Source: an uncultured Bacteroides sp. (lineage in GTDB: Bacteria; Bacteroidota; Bacteroidia; Bacteroidales; Bacteroidaceae). Taken from it: a stretch of DNA of 16,658 nucleotides. A model generated the notes under the pieces. That model saw nothing but the letters and a program-made list of their open reading frames with translations, was not told the DNA's origin and made no database searches. The stretch spans positions 1 to 16,658 of the forward strand of contig CABROZ010000046.1 of assembly GCA_902472795.1 (NCBI GenBank), written 5' to 3'. The translations under genes and the position numbers were made by a program. Shown here piece after piece: positions 1-6,922 of this stretch; position 1 is the stretch's first letter; each line of letters begins with the position of its first letter.

Positions 1-38
1 CGGTCACAGCCCTGACTTCGTTTTCTCAGCACCCGGCA

Positions 39-70
39 CTTGTTTTTCTTAGAGAAAAGTTATATCTTAG
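39..70 (+). promoter_or_regulatory. Possible promoter for the HU-like gene
   Basis: CTTG at 39-42 is followed after 20 nt by TATCTTAG at 63-70, one base away from the Bacteroidota -7 consensus TAnnTTTG. If used, the inverted repeat at 61-146 would lie at the start of a roughly 190-nt leader before the ATG at 268. No better match was found between the repeat and the gene. This is a weak call. Confidence 0.25.
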
Positions 71-146
71 CTGCCGGGATGTACATCTCGCGTGCCGGGA
101 TACACATCTCAAGCCGCGAGATGTACATCCCGGCACGCGAGATATA
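61..146. repeat. Composite inverted repeat of 21-bp units upstream of the HU-like gene
   Basis: Bases 73-92 and 115-134 are perfect 20-nt reverse complements separated by 22 nt. Outside them, after a 5x5 internal loop, 61-67 (TATATCT) pairs with 140-146 (AGATATA). The loop holds another direct copy of the unit (94-110, two differences in 17 from 73-89), and 136-146 begins a degenerate inverted copy. The four units therefore start at 73, 94, 115 and 136, exactly 21 bp apart, two in each orientation. Each unit has a self-complementary core GATGTACATC or a variant. The repeat would form a strong hairpin in DNA or RNA, or could be a multi-site protein target. Its function is unknown. Confidence 0.85.
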
Positions 147-267
147 AGCAAAAGTAGCAGAAAGACCTGTCCGGTGTGCGACATACTGACGTAAAGCCTC
201 TCACAGAAGGCCAACCGGATGCTTGCTCTGCCTACGTCAAACCTTTATCAAAACCAAACGAAACACT

Positions 268-909
268 ATGGCCGAATATCAGATGCAGGAACTGACCCTG
301 CCCAACGAAAAAGGAAAGAAAGTGACCTACCCGCGCATCAAGCTGTGGGGGCAGGTGGACCTGGAGTACATAGCCCGACACATCAACTACGCCAGCACCT
401 TCACCCCCGGCGACATCATCGGACTGGTGAGGGCTCTGACCGAAGCCATCGCCAGCGAAATGGCACAGGGAAACTCGGTCAAGATAGACGGACTGGGCAT
501 TTTTACCCCCTCCCTCGGACTGCGCCCGCAGGCCGAAGAACAGCGCGACCTGCGCGAAAGCGAAGGCAAGGAATACCGCGTCAGCGCCGCCAGCATTTAT
601 CTGCGCAACATCAACTTCCGCGCCGACAAGGAACTCATCCAGCAGACCGGACAAAAATGCCGCCTGAGCAAGTCGGAATGGAAAGCACGCCGATCCTCGC
701 GCCGCTATACTGCCGAACAACGCCTGCAGCTGGCTCAGGACTACCTGAAAACCCATCCCATGCTGCGGGTAAAGGACTATTGTGCCCTGACCGGCCTGCT
801 GCGCAATGCTGCCGCCAGTGAGCTGAAGCTGTGGAGCGAAACGCCCGGAAGCGGCATCGACCACATGGGCACGGGCAGCCACAAGGTCTATATCCGAAAG
901 GAGCAATGA
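268..909 (+). CDS. HU-like DNA-binding protein with C-terminal winged-helix-like domain
   Basis: This 213-aa protein belongs to the HU/IHF (DNABII) superfamily, the enlarged Bacteroidota type rather than the ~90-aa housekeeping HU. Residues 1-125 follow the HU plan: basic N-terminus, helices around 30-68 (YIARHINY, LVRALTEAIASEM), then the strand motif VKIDGLGIFTPSLG at 71-84, equivalent to the V-x-I-x-G-F-G-x-F signature. Residues 145-213 are extra: a helix-rich stretch (TAEQRLQLAQDYL, VKDYCALTGL) and a final strand pair ending in SHKVYIR, which looks like a winged helix-turn-helix. This matches the described group of HU domains fused to wHTH, Ig or glycine-rich regions. The ATG at 268 was chosen because upstream in-frame codons add only non-HU residues. 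The protein probably binds or bends DNA; its targets are unknown. The inverted repeat just upstream is a candidate site (inference). Confidence 0.85.
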   Translation: MAEYQMQELTLPNEKGKKVTYPRIKLWGQVDLEYIARHINYASTFTPGDIIGLVRALTEAIASEMAQGNSVKIDGLGIFTPSLGLRPQAEEQRDLRESEGKEYRVSAASIYLRNINFRADKELIQQTGQKCRLSKSEWKARRSSRRYTAEQRLQLAQDYLKTHPMLRVKDYCALTGLLRNAAASELKLWSETPGSGIDHMGTGSHKVYIRKEQ

Positions 910-929
910 CAGCCGATCACGAAATAAAC

Positions 930-962
930 CGAGGGCGCATCCACAATCAGGACGCGCCCTCG
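930..962. terminator. Hairpin terminator between convergent HU-like gene and ddh
   Basis: CGAGGGCGC (930-938) and GCGCCCTCG (954-962) form a perfect 9-bp GC-rich stem, extended by three more pairs after one mismatch, around a loop of about 7 nt. It sits between two convergent stop codons (909 and 991). Read on the minus strand it is followed by GTTTATTT, a fair T-rich tail, so it fits ddh termination best. It probably works in both directions. Confidence 0.7.
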
Positions 963-990
963 CCGTTCTCAGTGATAAATAAGAAAGATT

Positions 991-1890
991 TTATACCAAA
1001 TGTGCAATCCACTCGTCGCGGTCGCCCGGCAACAGGTCGATGACGGGGATTTCGATCATTGTGTAGCATCCCGGCTGCTGACGCATGGCGGCACGTGCCA
1101 CGCACACCAGCACCTGTCCGGTCAGTGCCGGATTGTTGATACGCATGTTGAACTCGAACAACTGGTTCTGCGTTTTGCCCGACACGCCCTTACGGGTCAG
1201 GTTCACACCGTGTCCCATGTCGAGCAAAGCATCTACGCTGGGGACAAGCTTCACGTGCGTCTCGTCGTTCACAAAGTAAGGATCGGCCTTGATGGCAGCA
1301 GCCACCTTGTCAAAGTCATAGCCTTCGTTCAGCTCGATATACACCATGCGGCGATGAATGCCCGTACCGGTAGGAATGGTCATCGACAATGCAGCCTTCA
1401 CCCCTTCAATGGCCTTCACGGCTACCGTATGTCCCATACTCATACCCGGACCGAAGTTGGTGTAAGTGATGCCTTTCGGAGCAATGGCCTCGAGCAGTGT
1501 GCGCACTACCGAATCACTACCCGGATCCCAGCCGGCCGAAATAATGGAAACCGTATTGTGTGCCTTCGCTTCGGCAGCCAACGTACTGCGCAGGGCAGGT
1601 ATATCGGTATGAATGTCGAAACTATCTACCGTACGGATGCCCAATGCCAGAATCTCCTTGGCATACTTCTCCACGCTGCGGGTGGGAGTACAGAGGATGG
1701 CAACATCCACATCTTCCAGTTCCTTGATATCTTTCACGACCGGATAATCACTCAGTTCTACCGGACGGTTCTCGGCACCGGCACGGCGCACTACTCCGGC
1801 CACTTCGAAATCGGGGGCAGCCTGCAAAGCCTGCAGCACATAGTGCCCGATATTGCCATATCCAACGATGGCGGCTCTTACTTTTTTCAT
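991..1890 (-). CDS. ddh: meso-diaminopimelate dehydrogenase
   Basis: This 299-aa cytoplasmic enzyme (EC 1.4.1.16) makes meso-diaminopimelate from tetrahydrodipicolinate in one NADPH- and ammonia-dependent step, for lysine and peptidoglycan. The N-terminus is a Rossmann fold with AIVGYGNIG at residues 7-15. Further family motifs are ILCTPTRSV, DSFDIHTDIP, SAGWDPGSDS, GPGMSMGHT and TGTGIHRRMVYIE, which form the nucleotide and DAP pocket. Length matches the family. The ATG at 1890 was chosen because MKKVRAAIVG begins directly at the dinucleotide fold; 51 further in-frame upstream codons run through the likely promoter and are dismissed. It is a single gene between a promoter at about 1941 and the shared terminator at 930-962. 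Ddh bypasses the succinylase or aminotransferase branches of DAP synthesis. Confidence 0.95.
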   Translation of the reverse strand: MKKVRAAIVGYGNIGHYVLQALQAAPDFEVAGVVRRAGAENRPVELSDYPVVKDIKELEDVDVAILCTPTRSVEKYAKEILALGIRTVDSFDIHTDIPALRSTLAAEAKAHNTVSIISAGWDPGSDSVVRTLLEAIAPKGITYTNFGPGMSMGHTVAVKAIEGVKAALSMTIPTGTGIHRRMVYIELNEGYDFDKVAAAIKADPYFVNDETHVKLVPSVDALLDMGHGVNLTRKGVSGKTQNQLFEFNMRINNPALTGQVLVCVARAAMRQQPGCYTMIEIPVIDLLPGDRDEWIAHLV

Positions 1891-1933
1891 ACTATTATTA
1901 CTTTTGTTTATCAGTTTTCTGTTTTTGCGGGTG

Positions 1934-1941
1934 CAAAAATA
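1934..1941 (-). promoter_or_regulatory. ddh -7 promoter element
   Basis: On the minus strand this reads TATTTTTG, an exact fit to TAnnTTTG, 43 nt upstream of the ddh ATG. No clear TTTG lies at the -33 position. The surrounding DNA is AT-rich. Confidence 0.55.
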
Positions 1942-2009
1942 CACAAAAATCATAAAATTGCACACGAAACCGTTCAATCTTCCATTTCCTTTTTTCTTTA
2001 TTAAGACTA

Positions 2010-2040
2010 TTTCATAGCCAATGGATATTTTGTACATTTG
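2010..2040 (+). promoter_or_regulatory. Promoter of the ruvA transcription unit
   Basis: TTTC at 2010-2013, a 19-nt spacer and TACATTTG at 2033-2040 match the Bacteroidota -33/-7 layout (TTTG-N19-TAnnTTTG). The start codon is at 2139, which leaves a leader of about 90 nt that is A/C-rich and has no obvious structure. It is divergent from the ddh promoter about 90 bp away. Confidence 0.7.
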
Positions 2041-2138
2041 CACCGAACATACAACAAACCTGACAGGACATCTGTTCCAAACTCAGAAACAGAAGAACTC
2101 CCAGATTACCAAAACAAAGACTTACAAACTCTAAATTT

Positions 2139-2744
2139 ATGATAGAATATCTTCGAGGCGAACTTGCCGAACTCAACCCGGCAACCGCTGTCATCGACTG
2201 CAACGGTGTAGGCTACATAGCCAGCATTTCGCTCAACACCTATTCGGCCATACAGGGCAAAAAGACGTGCAAGCTCTACATTTACGAGGCCATCCGTGAA
2301 GACGCCTACCAGCTCTACGGCTTTGCCGACAAGCAGGAACGCGAACTCTTCCTGCTGCTGATTACCGTATCGGGCATCGGTGGCAACACGGCACGCATGA
2401 TCCTCTCAGCCCTGTCGCCTTCCGAACTGATCAACATCATCAGTAACGAGAACGCCAGTCTGCTGAAAACTGTGAAAGGAATCGGCCTGAAAACAGCCCA
2501 ACGTATCATCGTTGATCTGAAAGACAAGATAAAGACCGGAGCCGTGGCAGCCGCCATGGGCGTTGAACCGGGTCTGCCACTGACCGGCACGGTAAACAAC
2601 GAGATTCTCGAAGAAGCCGTAGCAGCCCTCACCATGCTGGGCTTTGCACAGGCCGCCTCACAAAAAGTGGTACTGGCCATTCTGAAAGAAACACCCGATG
2701 CTCCGGTCGAACAAGTCATCAAACTGGCACTTAAACGACTCTGA
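2139..2744 (+). CDS. ruvA: Holliday junction DNA helicase subunit RuvA
   Basis: This 201-aa protein is RuvA, the tetrameric Holliday-junction-binding subunit of the RuvAB branch-migration motor. Domain I (OB fold) starts MIEYLRGELAEL and includes GVGYIASIS at 23-31 and REDAYQLYGF at 53-62. Domain II carries two helix-hairpin-helix motifs, VSGIGGNTAR at 77-86 and VKGIGLKTAQR at 112-122. After a linker around 132-152, domain III (EAVAALTMLGF and on) is the RuvB-contacting three-helix region. The length is typical. No ruvB or ruvC lies in the window, which is common outside enterobacteria. The next gene starts 1 nt after the stop, so the two are very probably co-transcribed. Confidence 0.97.
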   Translation: MIEYLRGELAELNPATAVIDCNGVGYIASISLNTYSAIQGKKTCKLYIYEAIREDAYQLYGFADKQERELFLLLITVSGIGGNTARMILSALSPSELINIISNENASLLKTVKGIGLKTAQRIIVDLKDKIKTGAVAAAMGVEPGLPLTGTVNNEILEEAVAALTMLGFAQAASQKVVLAILKETPDAPVEQVIKLALKRL

Positions 2745-2745
2745 C

Positions 2746-3783
2746 ATGATGAAGACCAAGAAAATCTACATGAATCGCTGGTTGGAAGCCAACGAACGGC
2801 AACAGACCCAACCGGCCGATGGTTGGTATGTGGACTTTGCCAACCGTCTGCTGCCCCTGATTGCTGCCTCTCCTCTGTATGCCGGCCTCACATTTTACAG
2901 CCAGGCCGCAACGGCCATCCGGGCGAGCCTGTACTTCTACGACACCATTGCCCAATCCGGTGGTTGGAAAACCTTCAGCAACAAATACAGGAAACTCTAT
3001 AATCAACCGTTACCTTTCTACAACTGTACCGATTACATCGACGACGAAATCAACCTGTCTGATGTCTGCCTGCTGTTATGGGACAGCCTTTCGCAACCGG
3101 CTCTTCTGTTCGACGAAGACTATCCGGAATTGCAAAAATCCGCCGATACCCATAACCCTTTTCACTTCCAGGATCCTTACGACAAGGAACTGCTGACACT
3201 GGCCCCAAAACTGTACGACGAAATGGACAGCCTGTTCGAAGAAGCTCCCATCGGTGAAATGCCTTCACCCGATTCATGGATGATGGACACCCGACTGATG
3301 GATACACCTACTCTGCCCCTGCCCGAAGTCACTCCCGACACCCGGCTTACCAAAGACGCAGAGCGCATTCTGAAGTACAGCAACGGTTATCCCCTGCTCT
3401 ACTTCGCCACCTATCGCGAGCTGCACACTTTCCTGACCCAAGTATTGGAGTGGGAAGACCATCCCGACAGTCTGCTGGCCGACTTGAAAGGCGAAAAGGA
3501 CTTTGTGATCTATGCCAATGCCAAAGGCATGCTGATGGCACCCGGTGTGGCAGCCTGCTTCTGCGATGCCCGCAATGCGGCCTACAATGCCTCGACGGCT
3601 GCTGCAGCATACAAGCTGTTCTGTCTGCCCGGTCATTGTCCGTTCGACCTGCTGAAGTACGGTATGCAGCACGGACTTCTGCCCGATGCCCAACTTCCCT
3701 TCCCGCAAGGAAAAGAAGCACTGCAAAACAACTGGGATTTTATAACACGATACTTTTTAGATGAATATTATGAGGGGGAATAA
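2746..3783 (+). CDS. Uncharacterised Bacteroidota protein (possibly DUF3843-like)
   Basis: The product is a 345-aa soluble protein with no signal peptide or membrane segment. It is acidic in the middle and rich in aromatic residues. The N-terminus (KKIYMNRWLE, residues 5-14) and the C-terminal block (VIYANAKGMLMAPGV at 254-268, FCLPGHCPFDLLKYGM at 292-307, and the ending DFITRYFLDEYYEGE) look like conserved family landmarks. From memory they resemble the Bacteroidetes DUF3843 family, but this could not be verified. Residues 165-205 are proline-rich and probably a linker. The gene starts 1 nt after the ruvA stop (ATGATG at 2746; the second ATG at 2749 or the one at 2770 are alternatives), which implies translational coupling and a shared promoter. 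A link to recombination is only a guess from position. No catalytic motif was recognised. Confidence 0.8.
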   Translation: MMKTKKIYMNRWLEANERQQTQPADGWYVDFANRLLPLIAASPLYAGLTFYSQAATAIRASLYFYDTIAQSGGWKTFSNKYRKLYNQPLPFYNCTDYIDDEINLSDVCLLLWDSLSQPALLFDEDYPELQKSADTHNPFHFQDPYDKELLTLAPKLYDEMDSLFEEAPIGEMPSPDSWMMDTRLMDTPTLPLPEVTPDTRLTKDAERILKYSNGYPLLYFATYRELHTFLTQVLEWEDHPDSLLADLKGEKDFVIYANAKGMLMAPGVAACFCDARNAAYNASTAAAAYKLFCLPGHCPFDLLKYGMQHGLLPDAQLPFPQGKEALQNNWDFITRYFLDEYYEGE

Positions 3784-3898
3784 GAATACGCATACCCGTC
3801 CGCGACGGACCAGCAGCAAAAACAAGCCGACCGGAAAAAGAATAGGCAAGTCGAAACCTTCGAAAGCCAACAACCAACTGAACAGGAGGGTAAAATAA
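3761..3898 (+). CDS. Possible 45-aa highly basic peptide
   Basis: This short frame overlaps the last 23 nt of the preceding gene (ATG 3761, stop 3896-3898; an alternative ATG is at 3770). It encodes 45 residues with 8 Lys, 7 Arg and no Asp or Glu, ending NQLNRRVK. The composition suggests an unstructured nucleic-acid- or ribosome-binding peptide. The overlap with the upstream gene and the hairpin beginning 49 nt after its stop fit a last gene in the ruvA operon. It is short enough to occur by chance, and no family is recognised. Confidence 0.4.
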   Translation: MNIMRGNKNTHTRPRRTSSKNKPTGKRIGKSKPSKANNQLNRRVK

Positions 3899-3946
3899 GA
3901 CTTGACTGCAAATCGCAGAACACCATGGATACAGCATTCCATAACA

Positions 3947-4007
3947 AGGGTGTGCCAAAATCAAAAGGACAACAAAATGTTTTCTCTTTTATATTTTAGC
4001 ACACCCT
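3947..4007. terminator. Long hairpin between convergent units
   Basis: Bases 3947-3961 and 3993-4007 are 15-nt inverted repeats with one G-T-type mismatch. The 31-nt loop can pair further through AAAAG/CTTTT and AACA/TGTT. It lies between the ruvA unit (last stop 3783 or 3898) and the oppositely oriented aminopeptidase (stop at 4075). There is no clean T-run, so it is either a bidirectional terminator or a small intergenic palindrome. Confidence 0.5.
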
Positions 4008-4074
4008 CATTCTATTTTCTATGCTAAGACACAGTGCTTATTCCGTAAGTCTTCTCTCACGAAAGACTTCTTAC

Positions 4075-5238
4075 TCAAAGCTCAATAATTTCTTCGTTAC
4101 ACAGGGTCAGTTTCTCTAATCCCTCGGCAGTTACTGCCCACGAGTTCTCGATGCCTAACGGACCGACACCCGGCAACACAATCTTAGGTTCCAAGGCAAA
4201 CACCATGCCCGGCTCCAATTCCTGCTTCATGCGAGGAGCGATAACAGGCGCTTCGTTGATTTCCAAACCAATGCCGTGACCGATGAACTTAGCCTTCTGC
4301 CCCACTCCCATGAAATAATCGGCAAATCCGGCTTCCTCCACCATCTTGACAGCCGTATTGTACAAATCTTCGCACACTACGCCCGGTTTTGCCATGTTGG
4401 CAATGGCTTCCTGTACTTCCAGACAGGTCTGATGTGCCGCATATGCCTTTTCCGGCAATTTACCGATGGAGAATACACGACTCATATCACCCATATAACC
4501 GTAGAAGTTACCGCCCATGTCCACCATCAGACTCTGCCCCGGCTGAAGCAATGCACCGTTTGCACCTCCCGGCAATGAAGGATCAAGCCCTTCACCCCCC
4601 AACGCAAAATCGTAGGGAGAAGGAGCGGCCGCATTGTCACCTGCCAACAGGCTACCCATAAAGATTTCCATACTCTGTCCGAACACACGGAAAATGCCCA
4701 GGCAACCTTCCAAACGCATCAGCCGTTCTATCTCGATGGAAAGCTGACGGTCGGTCATACCCGGACGGTAAACAGACGGTATCTGTTCGTAAGCTTTGGC
4801 ATGTGCAACTCCCGAACGACGGAAAATCTCAATCTCCATCGCTGTCTTGATGCTGCGTGCCTGACGAATCAGCGACGTACCGCACGGCACCACTTCCGCT
4901 TCGGGAAAACAGGCAGCCAGACGGTTGTACTCCGTAAACGACAGTTCGTCTCCTTCCAGCATCAGTTTCTTGGGCAAAGACAAACCACACTCCTGTATCA
5001 GTTCCGGCAATTGCTCGGGTTTGCGCACAGGAAGTATGTGTTCTCCGGTAATGTTATTGGGACGCTTGACAAACAGGCGGGCAGGCGATTCCAGCGGCAA
5101 ATACAGGTAACCGCTGACTACAGTTCCATAGGTATATATCAGATTGACATTGCAGGCAATAAGGGCGGCATCAATTCCACGTTGAGCCATCAGTACACGT
5201 ATCTTATCACGTCTTTGTTTTAATTCCGGTTGTAACAT
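4075..5238 (-). CDS. M24 family metallopeptidase (Xaa-Pro aminopeptidase type)
   Basis: This 387-aa cytoplasmic enzyme has the two-domain creatinase/aminopeptidase P ('pita-bread') layout and would remove N-terminal residues, probably those preceding proline. The N-terminal creatinase-type domain covers about 8-135 (RRDKIRVLMAQRGIDAALI). The catalytic domain covers about 143-380. All five metal ligands are present: Asp240 (MVDMGG), Asp251 (GDMSRVF), His321 (IGHGIGLE), Glu350 (FALEPKI) and Glu364 (GIENSWAV). The ATG at 5238 (MLQPELKQRRDK) is preferred; a start at 5304 would place the likely promoter element inside the gene. A promoter upstream and the gdhA terminator at 5344-5386 indicate a separate unit. 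Substrate preference within M24 cannot be read from sequence, so no symbol is given. Confidence 0.9.
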   Translation of the reverse strand: MLQPELKQRRDKIRVLMAQRGIDAALIACNVNLIYTYGTVVSGYLYLPLESPARLFVKRPNNITGEHILPVRKPEQLPELIQECGLSLPKKLMLEGDELSFTEYNRLAACFPEAEVVPCGTSLIRQARSIKTAMEIEIFRRSGVAHAKAYEQIPSVYRPGMTDRQLSIEIERLMRLEGCLGIFRVFGQSMEIFMGSLLAGDNAAAPSPYDFALGGEGLDPSLPGGANGALLQPGQSLMVDMGGNFYGYMGDMSRVFSIGKLPEKAYAAHQTCLEVQEAIANMAKPGVVCEDLYNTAVKMVEEAGFADYFMGVGQKAKFIGHGIGLEINEAPVIAPRMKQELEPGMVFALEPKIVLPGVGPLGIENSWAVTAEGLEKLTLCNEEIIEL

Positions 5239-5281
5239 GTTGTTCAAATTATGATTGGTTAGATTTCTTCGTTTTCGCACA

Positions 5282-5289
5282 CAAAGATA
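5282..5289 (-). promoter_or_regulatory. -7 promoter element of the M24 peptidase gene
   Basis: On the minus strand this reads TATCTTTG, an exact TAnnTTTG match, 43 nt upstream of the chosen ATG at 5238. No well-spaced TTTG was found at -33. Confidence 0.6.
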
Positions 5290-5343
5290 CAATTCTCCCG
5301 TCATAATTCCATCAATCCGGAAAATGATTATATACGCCTATAT

Positions 5344-5386
5344 AAAAAAAGTACTGCCTTATACCTTCACAGGCCGCAGGCAGCAC
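5344..5386 (-). terminator. Intrinsic terminator of gdhA
   Basis: On the minus strand, GTGCTGCCT (5386-5378) pairs with AGGCAGTAC (5359-5351), 9 bp with one G-U, around a 19-nt loop. It is followed immediately by seven T residues. It lies 37 nt after the gdhA stop and before the M24 promoter, so it separates the two genes. Confidence 0.75.
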
Positions 5387-5422
5387 AAACCACAAATACA
5401 AATACAACTAAACAAAGTTTCT

Positions 5423-6760
5423 TTATACAATTCCCTGACCCATCATGGCGTGAGCCACCTTCATGAATCCGGCGATATTTGCGCCCTTCACATAGTTGAT
5501 GTAACCGTCAGGTTCTGTTCCATATTTTACACATTGCGCATGGATACCGTGCATGATTGTATGCAGCTTTTCATCCACTTCGGCAGCGCTCCAGCTCAGG
5601 TGCATGGCGTTCTGCGACATTTCCAGTCCGCTGGTAGCCACACCACCGGCATTTACAGCCTTACCCGGCGCATACATAATCTTGTTTTCGATAAAGAGAT
5701 CGATGGCTTCGGGCGTACATCCCATATTGGAAATCTCGCCTACGCAAGTCACGTTATTATCTATCAGCTGGCGGGCATCTTCGCCATTCAGCTCGTTCTG
5801 TGTAGCGCAAGGCAGTGCGATGTCCACCTTCACTTCCCACGGACGTTTGCCGGCTACGAATTTTGCACCCGGGAACTGCTCGGCATACGGTTCAACGATG
5901 TCATTGCCCGAAGCACGAAGTTCCAGCATATAGTCAATCTTTTCGCCACTGATGCCATCCGGATCGTAGATGTAACCGTCGGGACCGGAAATGGTAACCA
6001 CCTTGGCACCCAGTTGCGTAGCTTTTGTAGCAGCGCCCCAAGCTACGTTACCGAAACCGGAGATAGCTACTGTCTTACCTTTAATATCAATGCCTTTCGT
6101 CTGCAGCATCTGGTTCACGAAATACAAGCCACCGAAACCTGTTGCCTCAGGACGGATCAGCGAACCGCCGAATTCCAATCCCTTACCAGTAAAGGTACCG
6201 GTAAACTCGCGGGTCAGCTTCTTGTACATACCGAACATATAGCCTACTTCGCGACCGCCTACGCCGATGTCACCGGCAGGAACATCCATATCGGGTCCCA
6301 GATGGCGCCACAATTCCAACATAAATGCCTGGCAGAAACGCATGATTTCGGCATCGCTCTTACCGCGCGGTGAGAAGTCGGAACCTCCCTTACCTCCACC
6401 CATAGGCAGCGTAGTCAGCGCATTCTTGAAAGTCTGCTCGAAACCTAAGAATTTCAGGATGGAAAGGTTGACTGAAGCATGGAAACGGATACCGCCTTTG
6501 TACGGGCCAATGGCATTGTTGAACTGTACACGATAACCCAAGTTTGTCTGAACTTCACCTTTATCGTCCACCCACGTAACACGGAACGTAAAAATCCGGT
6601 CGGGTTCAACCAATCGCTCTATAATTTTTGCTTTCTCGAACTCTGGGTGCTGATTATATATATCTTCTATAGAAAGAAGTACTTCCTTTACGGCTTGAAG
6701 ATATTCAGACTCGCCGGGGTGCTTAGCCTCCAAAGAGGACATGATACGTTCGATGTTCAT
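5423..6760 (-). CDS. gdhA: Glutamate dehydrogenase, hexameric NADP-type
   Basis: This 445-aa enzyme interconverts 2-oxoglutarate plus ammonia and glutamate; in gut Bacteroides this is a main ammonia-assimilation route. It has the size and sequence of the ~450-aa hexameric class. The substrate-site lysines are Lys88 (GPYKGG), Lys112 (TFKNA) and the catalytic Lys124 (MGGGKGGSDF), with Asp164 (PAGDIGVG) and Ser377 (ATSGLEMSQN). The Rossmann motif is SGFGNVAWGA at 234-243. Residues 341-349 read GEISNMGCT where better-known enzymes have E-G/A-x-N-M-P-T-T, an odd change beside the nucleotide pocket. Cofactor preference (NADPH or NADH) is inferred from class. A strong promoter upstream and an intrinsic terminator downstream make it a single-gene unit. 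Confidence 0.95.
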   Translation of the reverse strand: MNIERIMSSLEAKHPGESEYLQAVKEVLLSIEDIYNQHPEFEKAKIIERLVEPDRIFTFRVTWVDDKGEVQTNLGYRVQFNNAIGPYKGGIRFHASVNLSILKFLGFEQTFKNALTTLPMGGGKGGSDFSPRGKSDAEIMRFCQAFMLELWRHLGPDMDVPAGDIGVGGREVGYMFGMYKKLTREFTGTFTGKGLEFGGSLIRPEATGFGGLYFVNQMLQTKGIDIKGKTVAISGFGNVAWGAATKATQLGAKVVTISGPDGYIYDPDGISGEKIDYMLELRASGNDIVEPYAEQFPGAKFVAGKRPWEVKVDIALPCATQNELNGEDARQLIDNNVTCVGEISNMGCTPEAIDLFIENKIMYAPGKAVNAGGVATSGLEMSQNAMHLSWSAAEVDEKLHTIMHGIHAQCVKYGTEPDGYINYVKGANIAGFMKVAHAMMGQGIV

Positions 6761-6837
6761 AATATTACTTTTTAAAAGGTTATTGCCTCTGTTATTAATT
6801 TAAGGTCATTCGAGCAATGTGTCAACGAACAACGCTG

Positions 6838-6870
6838 CAAATATAGGAAAACTTTTCTTATCTCCTAAAC
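6838..6870 (-). promoter_or_regulatory. gdhA promoter
   Basis: On the minus strand TATATTTG (6845-6838) matches TAnnTTTG exactly, with a TTTAG sequence about 20 nt further upstream as a near -33 element. It lies 77 nt before the gdhA ATG at 6760, inside the 162-nt gap after the oligopeptidase gene. It indicates that gdhA does not depend on read-through. Confidence 0.7.
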
Positions 6871-6922
6871 TTTATAGCGATATTTTGATTAATAAATGAT
6901 AAAATGACAAAAACCTCTTATT

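Noticed and set aside
26..214. 62-codon minus-strand frame over the inverted repeat
   Set aside because: Its repeated SRHARCTSR-like residues simply come from the 21-bp repeats; no protein-like features.
1000..2004. Long plus-strand open frame of 334 codons opposite ddh
   Set aside because: It is the antisense shadow of ddh, which has clear family motifs; the translation is rich in His/Gln/Cys and resembles nothing.
5255..6373. 372-codon plus-strand frame opposite gdhA
   Set aside because: Antisense shadow of a well-conserved glutamate dehydrogenase; it also runs through the gdhA terminator and the M24 promoter.
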